DNA of 64,000 nt from Cellulomonas sp. KRMCY2 (GTDB taxonomy: Bacteria; Actinomycetota; Actinomycetes; Actinomycetales; Cellulomonadaceae), in NCBI RefSeq assembly GCF_000526515.1, contig NZ_JAGF01000001.1:3596001-3660000 (forward strand), in the 5' to 3' direction. The position numbers and the translations under genes were made by a program. Of this stretch, positions 41,767-50,410 are shown in pieces (positions within the stretch are counted from its first letter, which is position 1; the number at the start of each line of letters is the position of its first letter). The notes under the pieces were generated by a model. The model was not told where the DNA came from. It did no database searches and saw nothing but the letters and a program-made list of their open reading frames with translations.

Positions 41767-42737
41767 GTGGCCTCCTCGGCATGCTCCGCGCCGGCCCGGG
41801 TGGCGGCATCGCGCTGCGGGTCGAGATCGGCGACGAAGACCTTCTGGAGCATGTGCCAGTGGGTCGGGTGTGCCGCGATGTCGGCACCCAGGACGTCGAC
41901 CCATGCCTGGGTCAGTCGCTGCACCCGCTCGCCGCGCGGGCCGTCGTCCGGTGCAGGCAGCGCCTCGTGGAAGGTGAGCGCGATGCCCCAACGGCTGCCG
42001 GCCGCCCGGCGACCTGCCCCGCGCAGGCGGACGTGCCGGATCGTGGTCGGGAAGAGGGCGGCGCCTGTGCTCACGGCCAGCACGGCGGGGCCGGCCGCGA
42101 CCCGGGCGACCTGGCCGAACAGGTCGACCTCGACCCCACGGGCCGTCAGGTCGCGGTCGGCGAGCAGCGGCACCAGGATCCCGCCGGCACGGACCGCCCG
42201 GATGAGCTCGCGGAAGGCGTCGCTGCCTGCGTCCAGCGGGACGATCGTGAGCCCGAAGCCCTCGCGCAGCCGCACGAACTCGTCGAAGACGTCCGGGGGC
42301 TCGAGCCGCTCGGCGACGGTCGTCACCGGAGCCAGATGCGCCGAGGCCCACGCGCCGGCGAGGTCGTAGTTGCCCTGGTGCCCGAGCGCGAGCACGACGG
42401 AGCGCCCCTTCGTGACCTCGGCCATGATGCCCTCGGCGCCCTGGACCAGCACCCGGGCGGTCATCTGCTCCTGGGTCATGCGGCCGAGCATGAACGTCTC
42501 GCCGAAGTAGCGGAGGTAGGTGCGCACGCCCTCGCGGCTCAGCTGCCGCAGCTCCTGCGGGGTGGCCGCGGGGCGGACCCGGGCCAGGTTGGCCTCGAGC
42601 TGGCGGACACCGCCACCCCGACGGAGCCAGGCGACGTCGGCGGCCACGTGCATCGCCGCGCGGACGACGTCCTCGGGGAGCCGGGCCGCGACGCGCCAGC
42701 CGATCAGGAAGAGGGAGGTGGTCCGCCTCGCCCTCAC
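41763..42737 (-). CDS. Phosphatidylinositol mannoside acyltransferase (LpxL/HtrB family)
   Basis: 324 residues. Transfers a fatty acyl chain to the mannose of PIM1/PIM2. The family HxxxxD/E motif appears at ALGHQGNYDLAGAW, and FVRLREGFGLTIVPLD, LLADRDLTARGVEVDLFGQ and the late QAWVDVLGADIAAHPTHWHMLQKVF match the LABLAT family. The N-terminus has a membrane-associated segment. Overlaps both pgsA (4 bases) and pimA (4 bases). Confidence 0.92.
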   Translation of the reverse strand: MRARRTTSLFLIGWRVAARLPEDVVRAAMHVAADVAWLRRGGGVRQLEANLARVRPAATPQELRQLSREGVRTYLRYFGETFMLGRMTQEQMTARVLVQGAEGIMAEVTKGRSVVLALGHQGNYDLAGAWASAHLAPVTTVAERLEPPDVFDEFVRLREGFGLTIVPLDAGSDAFRELIRAVRAGGILVPLLADRDLTARGVEVDLFGQVARVAAGPAVLAVSTGAALFPTTIRHVRLRGAGRRAAGSRWGIALTFHEALPAPDDGPRGERVQRLTQAWVDVLGADIAAHPTHWHMLQKVFVADLDPQRDAATRAGAEHAEEAT

Positions 42738-43363
42738 GGGGAGCCCTCGCTCGGGCCGGCCGCTGCTCTGACCTGTCGACGGACCGTTGCCATCCGCTGC
42801 AGGACGGTGACCGCGCTGGCGACCGCCAGCACAGCGAGCACGACCGTGAGCACGACCGGCGGCAGCCCGAGGCCGACCAGCCCGGCTGCCGTCAGGACGA
42901 GGGTCAGCCGGTCGGCACGCTCGGCGATCCCGACGCTCGCCGTCATGCCGAGGCCTTCGGCCCGCGCTCGCGTGTAGGGCACGACGGAGCCGAGGACGAG
43001 GCACGTGAGCGCCAGCACGGCACCGACCGGGTCGTCGCCGCGCCCGGCGAGGTACACGACGAGCCCGCTGAAGATCGCGGCGTCGGCGAACCTGTCGAGG
43101 GTGGAGTCGAGGAAGGCGCCCCACGGACCGGCACGGCCCGACGAGCGCGCCATCACGCCGTCGATGAGGTCGCTCAGCACGAAGAGCGTGATGACGAGGG
43201 TTCCCGCGAGAAGGTGTCCGAGGGGGAACAGCCACAAGGCGGCGACGACCACCCCGAGCGTCCCGGTGATCGTGACGGCGTCCGGCGAGACCCCACGTCG
43301 GAGCAGGAACTCGGCGATCGGGGTGAAGGCGCGGGTCGTCACCGCACGCAGCTGACTCAGCAC
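42734..43363 (-). CDS. pgsA: CDP-alcohol phosphatidyltransferase (phosphatidylinositol-phosphate synthase)
   Basis: 209 residues, about six membrane helices. The catalytic CDP-alcohol motif is DLIDGVMARSSGRAGPWGAF followed by LDSTLDRFAD, matching DxxDGxxAR...GxxxDxxxD. In actinobacteria with the adjoining PIM genes this enzyme normally makes phosphatidylinositol phosphate from CDP-diacylglycerol and inositol phosphate. The motif alone would also fit PgsA proper, so the substrate is inferred from context. Confidence 0.93.
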   Translation of the reverse strand: MLSQLRAVTTRAFTPIAEFLLRRGVSPDAVTITGTLGVVVAALWLFPLGHLLAGTLVITLFVLSDLIDGVMARSSGRAGPWGAFLDSTLDRFADAAIFSGLVVYLAGRGDDPVGAVLALTCLVLGSVVPYTRARAEGLGMTASVGIAERADRLTLVLTAAGLVGLGLPPVVLTVVLAVLAVASAVTVLQRMATVRRQVRAAAGPSEGSP

Positions 43364-43370
43364 GGGTCGA

Positions 43371-43967
43371 TCATCCCTTCATCGGCGCGGGCCATGCCGC
43401 GGCCAGTCGCTCACGTGTCTCGCCGAGCAGCTCCGGGAGCGCTTTCGTCCTGCCGATGATCGGCAGGAAGTTGGCGTCGCCGGCCCATCGGGGCACGACG
43501 TGCTGGTGCAGGTGCGCGGTGATCCCGGCACCGGCCACGGCGCCCTGGTTCATGCCGAGGTTGAAGCCCTGCGGTGACATCACCTGCTGGAGCACCCGCA
43601 TCGCCGTCTGGGTGAGCAGGGCGACCTCCGCCGTCTCGTCGACGTCGAGGTCCGGGAAGCCCGCGACGTGCCGGTACGGCACGACCATCAGGTGCCCGGA
43701 GTTGTACGGGTACAGGTTGAGCAGGACGTAGGCATGCGTCCCGCGTGCGACGAGCAGAGCATCGGTGTCCGTACGACCCGGAGCCCGGCAGAACGGGCAC
43801 TCCTCGACGCTGTCGCCGACCGGCTTGTCCTGACCACCGATGTAGACCATCCGGTGAGGTGTCCACAGCCGGTCGTAGCCGTCCGGGTCGCCGGCCAGCT
43901 CCGAGCCCTGCTCGATGCGGCTCGGCACGGTCCGGTCGGCCTCGTCGGACCCGTCAGACCTGGACAC
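43371..43967 (-). CDS. HIT-family nucleotide phosphorylase/hydrolase
   Basis: 198 residues from the GTG at 43967, overlapping the thrS stop by 14 bases. Zinc-binding CPFC appears near residue 52 ([10 protein letters not shown]). The HIT signature is [10 protein letters not shown] near residue 153, preceded by [16 protein letters not shown] and [15 protein letters not shown]. Resembles the Ap4A phosphorylase-like HIT proteins located between thrS and pgsA in many actinomycetes. Confidence 0.92.
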   Translation of the reverse strand: MSRSDGSDEADRTVPSRIEQGSELAGDPDGYDRLWTPHRMVYIGGQDKPVGDSVEECPFCRAPGRTDTDALLVARGTHAYVLLNLYPYNSGHLMVVPYRHVAGFPDLDVDETAEVALLTQTAMRVLQQVMSPQGFNLGMNQGAVAGAGITAHLHQHVVPRWAGDANFLPIIGRTKALPELLGETRERLAAAWPAPMKG

Positions 43968-45954
43968 GGTCCCGCACGGCTGCGACGACCCGCTCGACCG
44001 CCTCCGCGACCGGCACCCCGTTGTCCTGCCGCCCGTCGCGGTAGCGGAACGAGACGGCACCGGCCTCGACGTCCTCACCGCCGGCGATCAGGACGAAGGG
44101 CACCTTCTGGGTGCTCGCGGTGCGGATCTTCTTGCCGAACCGGTCGTCCGAGGTGTCGAGCTCGGCACGGATGCCGTGTGCCCGCAGCTGCGACACCACG
44201 TCGGCGAGGTAGTCGTTGAACGGCTCGGCGACCGGGACGGCGATCACCTGGACCGGCGCGAGCCAGGCCGGGAACGCGCCCGCGTAGTGCTCGGTCATGA
44301 TCCCGAAGAACCGCTCGATCGACCCGAACAGCGCGCGGTGGATCATCACGGGCCGCTGCCGGCTCCCGTCCGGGGCGGTGTACTCGAGCTCGAAGCGTTC
44401 CGGCAGGTTGAAGTCGAGCTGGATCGTCGACATCTGCCAGGTCCGGCCGATCGCGTCCTTGACCTGCACCGAGATCTTCGGTCCGTAGAACGCCGCACCG
44501 CCCGGGTCGGGGACGAGCTCGAGCCCGGAGGCGAGCCCGACCTCCTCGAGCGTGCGGGTCGCCTCGTCCCAGGCCTCCTCGGGACCGACGCACTTGTCCG
44601 GGTTGCGGGTCGACAGCTCGAGGTAGAAGTCCTCGAGCCCATAGTCCTTGAGCAGCTGCAGGACGAACTGCAGGGTCTGCGTGAGCTCGTCCTTCATCTG
44701 GTCGCGCGTGCAGTAGATGTGGGCGTCGTCCTGGGTCAGCCCGCGGACGCGCGTCAGGCCGTGCACCACACCCGACTTCTCGTACCGGTAGACGGTGCCG
44801 AACTCGAACAGCCGCAGCGGCAGCTCGCGGTAGGAGCGCCCACGCGACCGGAAGATCAGGTTGTGCATCGGGCAGTTCATCGGCTTGAGGTAGTAGTCCT
44901 GGCCGGGCTTGCGCACGATGCCGTCGTCGTCGACCTCCGCGTCGATGTGCATCGGCGGGAACATGCCGTCCGCGTACCAGTCCAGGTGCCCCGAGATCTC
45001 GTAGAGGTGCGCCTTGGTGATGTGCGGGGTGTTGACGAAGGAGTAGCCGGCCTCGATGTGGCGCGCACGGGAGTAGTTCTCCATCTCCGTGCGCATGATC
45101 CCGCCCTTGGGGTGGAACACCGGCAGACCTGAGCCGAGCTCCTCGGGGAAGGAGAACAGGTCGAGCTCCGCGCCGATCCGCCGGTGGTCCCGGCGCTCGG
45201 CCTCGGCGACCCGCTCGAGGTGCGCGCGCAGCTCATCCTTGGTCGGCCAGGCCGTGCCGTAGACGCGCTGGAGCTGAGGGTTCTTCTCCGAGCCGCGCCA
45301 GTAGGCCGCAGCCGAGCGGGTCAGCTGGAAGCCGTTGGCGATCAACCGCGTGCTGGGCAGGTGCGGTCCGCGGCACAGGTCCTGCCAGGCCACCGAACCG
45401 TCCCGCTTGAGGTTCTGGTAGATGCTCAGCCCGCCGAGGCCGACCTCGACCGAGGCACCGTCGGCCGCCTCGGCTGCGGTGCCCTTGAGCCCGATGAGCT
45501 CGAGCTTGAAGGGCTCCGCTGCCAGCTCGGTACGCGCCTCGTCCTCGGTCAGGTCCCACCGCCGGAAGGTCTGCCCCTCCTTGACGATGCGCTGCATCAC
45601 CTTCTCGAGCGCCTTGAGGTCCTCGGGGGTGAAGGGTGTCTCGACATCGAAGTCGTAGTAGAACCCGTCGGTGATCGGCGGCCCGATCCCGAGCCGCGCT
45701 GCCGGGTTGATCTCCTGGACCGCCTGGGCCAGGACGTGGGCCGCGGAGTGTCGCAGGACCGCGAGCCCGTCGGGTGAGTCGATCGTCACGGCCTCCACGC
45801 GGGAGCCTGCCTCGAGGGCGGTGGCGAGGTCCGTGAGCTCGCCGTCCACGCGCAGCACGACGACGTCGCGGCGATCGGCGAAGAGCTCCGTGCCGCTCGT
45901 CCCGGCGTCAACTGCTCGTTCGACTCCGTCAACGGTCAGGGTGATCTGGGACAC
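43954..45954 (-). CDS. thrS: Threonine-tRNA ligase
   Basis: 666 residues from the GTG at 45954, with GAGGAG 8 bases upstream. TGS domain at 1-65; editing domain with [11 protein letters not shown] and the distal [12 protein letters not shown]; class II core with [26 protein letters not shown] (zinc Cys), [15 protein letters not shown] and [14 protein letters not shown]; anticodon domain from ~565. First gene of the long minus run to PrsW. Confidence 0.96.
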   Translation of the reverse strand: MSQITLTVDGVERAVDAGTSGTELFADRRDVVVLRVDGELTDLATALEAGSRVEAVTIDSPDGLAVLRHSAAHVLAQAVQEINPAARLGIGPPITDGFYYDFDVETPFTPEDLKALEKVMQRIVKEGQTFRRWDLTEDEARTELAAEPFKLELIGLKGTAAEAADGASVEVGLGGLSIYQNLKRDGSVAWQDLCRGPHLPSTRLIANGFQLTRSAAAYWRGSEKNPQLQRVYGTAWPTKDELRAHLERVAEAERRDHRRIGAELDLFSFPEELGSGLPVFHPKGGIMRTEMENYSRARHIEAGYSFVNTPHITKAHLYEISGHLDWYADGMFPPMHIDAEVDDDGIVRKPGQDYYLKPMNCPMHNLIFRSRGRSYRELPLRLFEFGTVYRYEKSGVVHGLTRVRGLTQDDAHIYCTRDQMKDELTQTLQFVLQLLKDYGLEDFYLELSTRNPDKCVGPEEAWDEATRTLEEVGLASGLELVPDPGGAAFYGPKISVQVKDAIGRTWQMSTIQLDFNLPERFELEYTAPDGSRQRPVMIHRALFGSIERFFGIMTEHYAGAFPAWLAPVQVIAVPVAEPFNDYLADVVSQLRAHGIRAELDTSDDRFGKKIRTASTQKVPFVLIAGGEDVEAGAVSFRYRDGRQDNGVPVAEAVERVVAAVRDRVQV

Positions 45955-46191
45955 GGGTGCTGCTCCTCGGGTGGTCGGCCCCACGATGCTACCGAGGCCG
46001 GGCCGTCCCGAGGTACGGACGGGCGAGCTGTGACGACTGCTCCGGACGGGTGATGGTGCCCCGGACCGGGCGGGTGAATTATCGTGGGCCGATACCTGGG
46101 ATGACCGGTCTGACCAGGGAAGTCACAGTCTGTCATCTCGCCGTGCACCCGAAAGTCCACCCGTTTGACGGATGACGGATGTGTAAAGAAG

Positions 46192-46263
46192 TGGGCGATA
46201 CTGGGTTCGAACCAGCGACCTCCTCGGTGTGAACGAGGCGCTCTACCACTGAGCCAATCGCCC
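46192..46263 (-). tRNA. tRNA-Val (anticodon CAC)
   Basis: 72 nt. Acceptor GGGCGAT pairs with ATCGCCC; D-arm GGCTCAGTGGTAGAGC; anticodon stem CCTCG/CGAGG with loop TTCACAC giving CAC; T-arm CTGGTTCGAACCCAG. Discriminator A; CCA is not encoded. Confidence 0.95.
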
Positions 46264-46420
46264 GCAGTGCCGGGCGAACAGCTCATCGCACGACAACGCC
46301 ATGATGTTAGCGAATGCTCGGCCGATTACCGAACCCTGGTGCTCGGCGGGTTGTCTCCATCAAGATGTGGCGGGGCCGGAGCAGACGACGACGGACAACG
46401 AGGGAGAAGGAGGGATGACG

Positions 46421-46849
46421 ATGCCTGGAGCAGTGGGTGGCACCTTCGAGGTCGTCCCGATGCATCTCGTGCTCTCGGACGCGAGCGTCCTGCCGATCAG
46501 TGCAGAGCTCAGCTTCGACCCATCCGATCCGTACACCGTGCGGATCGCGTTCAGTGGCGCGCACTCGACGTCGACCTGGTTGATCGGCCGAGAGCTCATC
46601 GCTCACGGCGTCCTCGCGGACTCGAACGCCCCGGCCGGTACGGGTGACGTGCGGATCTGGCGTGACGAGGACCCGACCTACCTGCTGGTCGCGCTGAGCG
46701 GCGTTGAGGGTGAGGCCCTGCTCGCAGGGCCGGCCGAACCCTTCGTCCACTTCCTCTCCGAGACGGTGGAGCTCGTGCCGTTCGGTGCCGAGAGCCCGCG
46801 CATGGAAGATGAGATCTCGCGTCTGATCGTGACCCTCCTCGACGCCTGA
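46421..46849 (+). CDS. SsgA-like sporulation/cell-division family protein
   Basis: 142 residues from the ATG at 46421, which lies 7 bases after AAGGAGG (an ATG at 46415 is too close). The SALP fold is evident: FEVVPMHLVLSDASVLPISAEL, FDPSDPYTVRIAF, WLIGRELIAHGVLADSNAPAGTGDVRIW and SRLIVTLLDA. SsgB-like proteins guide FtsZ positioning in sporulating actinomycetes. Here it is a single gene downstream of a divergent tRNA-Val and convergent with pabC. No ftsZ or sporulation gene lies nearby. Confidence 0.82.
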   Translation: MPGAVGGTFEVVPMHLVLSDASVLPISAELSFDPSDPYTVRIAFSGAHSTSTWLIGRELIAHGVLADSNAPAGTGDVRIWRDEDPTYLLVALSGVEGEALLAGPAEPFVHFLSETVELVPFGAESPRMEDEISRLIVTLLDA

Positions 46850-46856
46850 CCCGCTG

Positions 46857-46902
46857 GGTCACGGATCGAGCAAGGTCACGGATCGGTCGGGGTCACGGAT
46901 CG
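46857..46902. repeat. 17-bp tandem repeat, three copies, over the pabC stop
   Basis: GGTCACGGATCG recurs at 46857, 46874 and 46891, spaced 17 bp. On the minus strand each copy reads GATCCGTGA, so the Asp-Pro-stop end of pabC is present three times and the first copy read by the ribosome ends the protein. Confidence 0.9.
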
Positions 46903-47747
46903 AGCTGCTGGGCCGCCCGCCACGCGTACGTCTCGCATGCGCGCACCGTGAGCGGCCCCGGCTCGATCTCGCGTCCGTCCAGCGCAACCACCGGGACGAT
47001 CGTTCGCACCGACCCCGTGATGGCCAGGTGCGCACGGCCGGCGTCGACCTCGTCGAGCACCGCATAGCCGAGCTCGCCGTGCGCTGCCTCCCGGACCGGC
47101 AGCCCGGCATCCGCCGACCACTCCAGGACGAGCTCCCTGGTGATCCCGGCCAGGCACCCGCTGCTCAACGGCGGCGTGACGAGCTCGCCCGACCGCTCGA
47201 CGAAGACGTTGCTCCCGGTTCCCTCGCACAGGTCTCCCACCGTGTTGGCGAGCAGCGCCTCGTCCGCCCCACCCGCGACGGCCCGGGCGAGCGCCACGAC
47301 GTTCTCGGCGTACGACGTCGTCTTGAGGCCGGCGACCGCCGATCGCTCGTTCCGGGTCCACGGCACCCGTACGACGCGCGCAGGTGCGGGGGCCGTCGCC
47401 GGACCGGCGACGACCAGGACGCTCTGCCTGCCCGGTGTCCGGCCCGACCCGAGCGGCCCGAGGCCGGCGGTCAGGGTGATCCGGAGCCGTCCCAGGTCCG
47501 TACCGGCCGCGAGCACCGCCTCGACGCCGCTGCGCACGAGGTCGAGGTCCGGGTCCTCGAGGCCGAGGCCGCGTGCGGACCGGACCAGACGAGCCAGGTG
47601 CCGGGTCAGCGCGAAGGCCGTCCCGTGGACGACCCCGCACGTCTCGAATACCCCGTCGCCCACCGTGACGCCGTGATCGACGGCGGTCAGCACAGGTTCG
47701 GCGGGATCACGCAACCGGCCGTCCGCCCACACCACGATCTGCCCCAC
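46893..47747 (-). CDS. pabC: Aminodeoxychorismate lyase (class IV aminotransferase fold)
   Basis: 284 residues from the GTG at 47747, with GGAGGG 8 bases upstream. PLP fold-type IV features: VTVGDGVFETCGVVHG, LKTTSYAENVVALARA with the Lys, EALLANTVGDLCEGTGSNVFV and PPLSSGCLAGITRELVLE. Converts aminodeoxychorismate to p-aminobenzoate and pyruvate for folate. Downstream of pabB by 54 bp. A branched-chain aminotransferase-like role is possible but the pabB neighbour favours PabC. Confidence 0.85.
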   Translation of the reverse strand: MGQIVVWADGRLRDPAEPVLTAVDHGVTVGDGVFETCGVVHGTAFALTRHLARLVRSARGLGLEDPDLDLVRSGVEAVLAAGTDLGRLRITLTAGLGPLGSGRTPGRQSVLVVAGPATAPAPARVVRVPWTRNERSAVAGLKTTSYAENVVALARAVAGGADEALLANTVGDLCEGTGSNVFVERSGELVTPPLSSGCLAGITRELVLEWSADAGLPVREAAHGELGYAVLDEVDAGRAHLAITGSVRTIVPVVALDGREIEPGPLTVRACETYAWRAAQQLDP

Positions 47748-47801
47748 GTCAGCTCCCTCCGTGCCACGACCGGCATCGCCCGGCTCTGCGTGCATCCTTG
47801 C

Positions 47802-48920
47802 TCAGTCGGGCGTGGAGGCAAGGGCGACGAGCCGGTCCGCCTTGAGCTCGGTCTCCGCCCACTCCTGCTCGGCCACGCTCCCCCAGGTGATCCCGGCGCC
47901 GGTGCCGAAGTGCAGCCGACCGCCGTCGTCGTCGGTCCACCAGAAGGTGCGGATGGCCACCGCGATCTCCGCGCGGCCGGCATCGGAGTCGATCCAGCCC
48001 ACGGCACCGCAGTACGGGCCGCGAGGGACCGGCTCGAGCTCGTCGATCACCTGCAGGGCGGTGTGCTTCGGAGCTCCGGAGACGGACGCAGGCGGGTAGG
48101 TCGCCCGCAGGACGGCTGCCCAGTCGGTCGTCGTGTCGCGCAGGCGACCCTGGACCGTCGTCACCAGGTGGACCAGGCCCGGGTGCCGCTCGAGCGCTAG
48201 GAGACCGATCACCTCGACCGTCCCCGGCTCGCAGACCCGCTGCAGGTCGTTGCGGACCATGTCCGCGATCATCACGTTCTCGGCGCGATCCTTGTCGCTC
48301 AGCCCGCCGGGCTCGACCGCCGTGCCCTTGATCGGTCCCGAGGTGATCAGGCCGTCGCCGACCCGCAGGAACAGCTCGGGAGACGCCGTGACGACCCAGA
48401 CCGGTGGCAGCGACGAGCCGAGCGGGACGTGGATGCCGCCGGCGTACGGGGCGGGGTTGCCGGCCCGCAGCCGTGCGGCCAGCGCCAGCGGATCCGGTTC
48501 GGAACCTGGCCGGCCCGGGACGGCAGCACTCAGGACCCGACAGAGGTTGACCTGGTAGACGTCACCAGCCCGCACCCGTCGTCGAATCGTCCGGACGCCC
48601 GAGAGGTAGTCGCGCTCGTCGATCGACGAGGACCACGCGTCGCGTGCCGGCGGGGACCAGCCCGACGAGGCGCTCGGGACGGGCTCCGCTCCCCCGCGGT
48701 CCACGTCGGCGAACCGCCATGCCCGGACCCGCCCCTCGAAGTCGCCGACGACCACCCAGAAGCCGCCTGCCGCCACCCGATCGGCCTCGTCGTCCAGGTC
48801 GACGCACTCCACGGCCCCGCGCGCCCGAACTCCCGCGAACCAGGCCTCGCCAGGTCCTGCCGCCGGCGTCGGGTGCGCTGGGACCCGCTCGTGCCGGGGG
48901 GTCGGATCAGCCACCGGCAC
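47802..48920 (-). CDS. pabB: Aminodeoxychorismate synthase component I-like protein
   Basis: 372 residues. Chorismate-binding domain from ~95: RAGDVYQVNLCRVLSA, SPELFLRVGDGLITSGPIKGTA, DRAENVMIADMVRNDLQRVCEPGTV, YPPASVSGAPKHTALQVIDELEP, and GTGAGITWGSVAEQEW. The N-terminal region is short, as in minimal PabB. GTG start at 48920, with a second GTG at 48914. Makes 4-amino-4-deoxychorismate with a PabA glutaminase not in this window. Confidence 0.88.
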   Translation of the reverse strand: MPVADPTPRHERVPAHPTPAAGPGEAWFAGVRARGAVECVDLDDEADRVAAGGFWVVVGDFEGRVRAWRFADVDRGGAEPVPSASSGWSPPARDAWSSSIDERDYLSGVRTIRRRVRAGDVYQVNLCRVLSAAVPGRPGSEPDPLALAARLRAGNPAPYAGGIHVPLGSSLPPVWVVTASPELFLRVGDGLITSGPIKGTAVEPGGLSDKDRAENVMIADMVRNDLQRVCEPGTVEVIGLLALERHPGLVHLVTTVQGRLRDTTTDWAAVLRATYPPASVSGAPKHTALQVIDELEPVPRGPYCGAVGWIDSDAGRAEIAVAIRTFWWTDDDGGRLHFGTGAGITWGSVAEQEWAETELKADRLVALASTPD

Positions 48921-49054
48921 AACCTAGCGCCGAGGCCGCTGCGGGCCGCGCTGCACCGCGACCCGCCAGCGGCGTGGCCGGTTGGACTCTCGTCGCAGCG
49001 GTCGGTTAGAGTTCGGGACGCACACGACGCCGGACCTGTTCCGGAGCGTGTCGC

Positions 49055-49126
49055 GCGGACGTGGCTCAGTGGTAGAGCATCACCTTGCCAAGGTGAGGGT
49101 CGCGGGTTCGAATCCCGTCGTCCGCT
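49055..49126 (+). tRNA. tRNA-Gly (anticodon GCC)
   Basis: 72 nt. Acceptor GCGGACG/CGTCCGC; anticodon stem TCACC/GGTGA with loop TTGCCAA; T-arm GCGGGTTCGAATCCCGT. Discriminator T; no encoded CCA. Confidence 0.95.
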
Positions 49127-49181
49127 CGAAGGCAGCATCCTGGGACGGTTCCCGGAACCGGACCTGGGCTTGGGCCTTTGC

Positions 49182-49252
49182 GGTGGAGTGGCCGAGAGGC
49201 GAGGCAGCGGCCTGCAAAGCCGTCCACACGGGTTCGAATCCCGTCTCCACCT
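49182..49252 (+). tRNA. tRNA-Cys (anticodon GCA)
   Basis: 71 nt. Acceptor GGTGGAG/CTCCACC; loop CTGCAAA gives anticodon GCA; T-arm ACGGGTTCGAATCCCGT. Discriminator T; no encoded CCA. Confidence 0.94.
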
Positions 49253-49294
49253 CGTACGACATCTCACCTGATGAGGGCTTGGCCGCAGTACCCC

Positions 49295-49366
49295 GGGCGA
49301 TTGGCGCAGCGGTAGCGCGCTTCCCTGACACGGAAGAGGTCACTGGTTCGATCCCAGTATCGCCCA
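49295..49366 (+). tRNA. tRNA-Val (anticodon GAC), integration target
   Basis: 72 nt, followed by an encoded CCA at 49367-49369. Acceptor GGGCGAT/ATCGCCC; anticodon stem CTTCC/GGAAG with loop CTGACAC; T-arm CTGGTTCGATCCCAG. From 49325 (the anticodon loop) to 49370 the sequence is repeated exactly at 52485-52530, so the 3' half was restored by the inserted element. Confidence 0.96.
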
Positions 49367-49370
49367 CCAG
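49325..49370 (+). repeat. attL core (46-bp direct repeat, left copy)
   Basis: Identical to 52485-52530. The bases just outside differ (C versus A on the left, A versus C on the right), so the exact limits are clear. Confidence 0.9.
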
Positions 49371-49386
49371 AGTTTGCGCAGGTCAG

Positions 49387-49417
49387 AGGCCGTTTCGGAC
49401 GCAGCCCGGGGCTGCCT
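49387..49417 (+). terminator. Degenerate terminator-like hairpin after tRNA-Val(GAC)
   Basis: The stretch starting AGGCCGTTTCGG folds back on CCCGGGGCTGCCT with G-T pairs and one mismatch. It resembles the perfect hairpin after the right repeat copy (52557-52587). Confidence 0.5.
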
Positions 49418-49427
49418 TGATCATGCC

Positions 49428-49451
49428 CGTACGCCAACCTCAGACGCCAAC
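49428..49451 (+). repeat. Left pair of 11-bp direct repeats, 13-bp period
   Basis: CGTACGCCAAC at 49428 and CAGACGCCAAC at 49441. The same word in the same orientation occurs twice, also 13 bp apart, near the right end of the island. Likely arm-type sites for a recombinase or its accessory factor. Confidence 0.6.
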
Positions 49452-49522
49452 GGGGGCCGCGTACCCCCGCCCTGACGAACGCCGGCGGATGCGCACGGAC
49501 CCGCGTGGGAGCCTCGTGAGGT

Positions 49523-49568
49523 GGCGGTGACCCCTTCCCTTTGGGGGACCCCGGAAGAGGTCACCGCC
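49523..49568. repeat. 16-bp inverted repeat with 14-base loop
   Basis: GGCGGTGACCCCTTCC (49523-49538) and GGAAGAGGTCACCGCC (49553-49568) pair with one mismatch. It is 114 bp beyond the end of the minus-strand immunity fragment and could be its terminator, a protein-binding site, or a structured RNA. Confidence 0.75.
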
Positions 49569-49681
49569 CAGGCATCGCTGCCCTACACCACCCGGGCATG
49601 CGACCTGGCGACCTCCCGTCAGCCGCGGGAGCCAGATCCGGGCGAGCGTAGCCGCCCTCAGTGCCATGAGCGGATGTCAGA

Positions 49682-50029
49682 TCACCCTCGCGTGGCTGCT
49701 CTGAGCCGGCCAGTGAGGGTCCAGGACACGTCCAGGTCGGTGAGGCTGAGGTTGCTCGCTTCGTCGGCTCCGCCGAGGAACAGAGGGACCGTGTAGCCAG
49801 CGCACTGGTCGAACCCGATCGGCTCGGGGTGCTGGCGTAGCCACTGCTCGAAGAAGCCCGAGGCAAGGGCCGCGTCGGTGTACTCCACCAGCTCGGTGTC
49901 GTGGAACGCGGAGAAGGCGCACGGGATCTCCAGGACCTCACCGGCCCCGATGTCGAACAAGACGGTGTACGGGTCGTCGTGAGCGGCGCGCGAGGCATCG
50001 AGGGAGAACTGGCGCCCGAGCCAGTCCAT
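49682..50029 (-). pseudogene. C-terminal fragment of a Tdi1-type (DUF1851/GAD-like) immunity protein
   Basis: 115 residues from MDWLGRQFSLD. Family features are the LFDIGAGEVLEIPCAFSAFHD block, LVEYTDAALASGFFEQWL, and the end QCAGYTVPLFLGGADEASNLSL...TLTGRLR, which I recognise as the T6SS immunity Tdi1 C-terminal domain. Full members are usually ~180-200 residues. Upstream in frame the sequence still reads RIACFG, as in the family, but a TGA at 50048-50050 interrupts it and no Shine-Dalgarno precedes the Met. Probably a 5'-truncated remnant; expression as a short protein is possible. No toxin gene lies beside it. Confidence 0.7.
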
Positions 50030-50076
50030 ACCGAAGCAGGCGATCCGTCAGACCCCGCTCGTCAAGGGTGGCCGTG

Positions 50077-50304
50077 TCACCTTGCGCAGATGCTCCCGGT
50101 GCAGCGCTCTATCGGGAAGCCCTGCTCGCTGGGGTTCAGGTTGTTGCTCACACCTGGCGTGATGGTCTCGCCGGCGGTCGGCGGGGAGACGACGAAGGCG
50201 ATGGTGAGGGCGACCGCGAGAGCCAGGGCGATGGCCGCGACGGTCAGGAGCACGCGGCGGGCCGAGGCCCGGGGAAGCGCCGAGAGTTGCACGGTGGCAG
50301 ACAT
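50077..50304 (-). CDS. Small single-helix membrane protein, unknown function
   Basis: 75 residues from MSATVQLSAL at 50304. Basic N-terminus, one strong membrane helix (~18-40, VLLTVAAIALALAVALTIAFVV), then a short outer segment containing two cysteines in ERCTGSICAR at the end. No family recognised. Divergent from the LuxR gene across a 195-bp gap holding a palindrome. Confidence 0.6.
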   Translation of the reverse strand: MSATVQLSALPRASARRVLLTVAAIALALAVALTIAFVVSPPTAGETITPGVSNNLNPSEQGFPIERCTGSICAR

Positions 50305-50410
50305 CTGAGGTCCGTTCCGGGCCGCAAGTCCGTTGCGTCCCTTGGGTAGTCCGGCGGTACCGGGTCGGCACCGATCCGATGTGGTCAACGATCGGCACCG
50401 TGGGTCAGCC

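Larger units (their letters stand above)
49371..49681. other. Gene-free left end of the island
   Basis: 311 bp with no credible gene. It holds a degenerate tRNA-terminator-like hairpin (49387-49417), a pair of 13-bp-period direct repeats (49428-49451) and a large inverted repeat (49523-49568). A 75-codon minus-strand frame over most of it has no start signal and no recognisable product. Confidence 0.7.

Noticed and set aside
45955-46191. T-box or other riboswitch upstream of thrS
   Set aside because: No T-box core sequence or specifier stem could be recognised in the 237-bp gap.
49080-49367. Minus-strand frame reading GDTGIEPVTSSVSG over the tRNA cluster
   Set aside because: It is simply the antisense of tRNA-Val(GAC) and its neighbours; this peptide is a well-known false protein. 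A second copy at 52500 comes from the att repeat.
49440-49667. 75-codon minus-strand gene at the left end of the island
   Set aside because: Basic low-complexity product, no ribosome-binding site, and it crosses the large inverted repeat.
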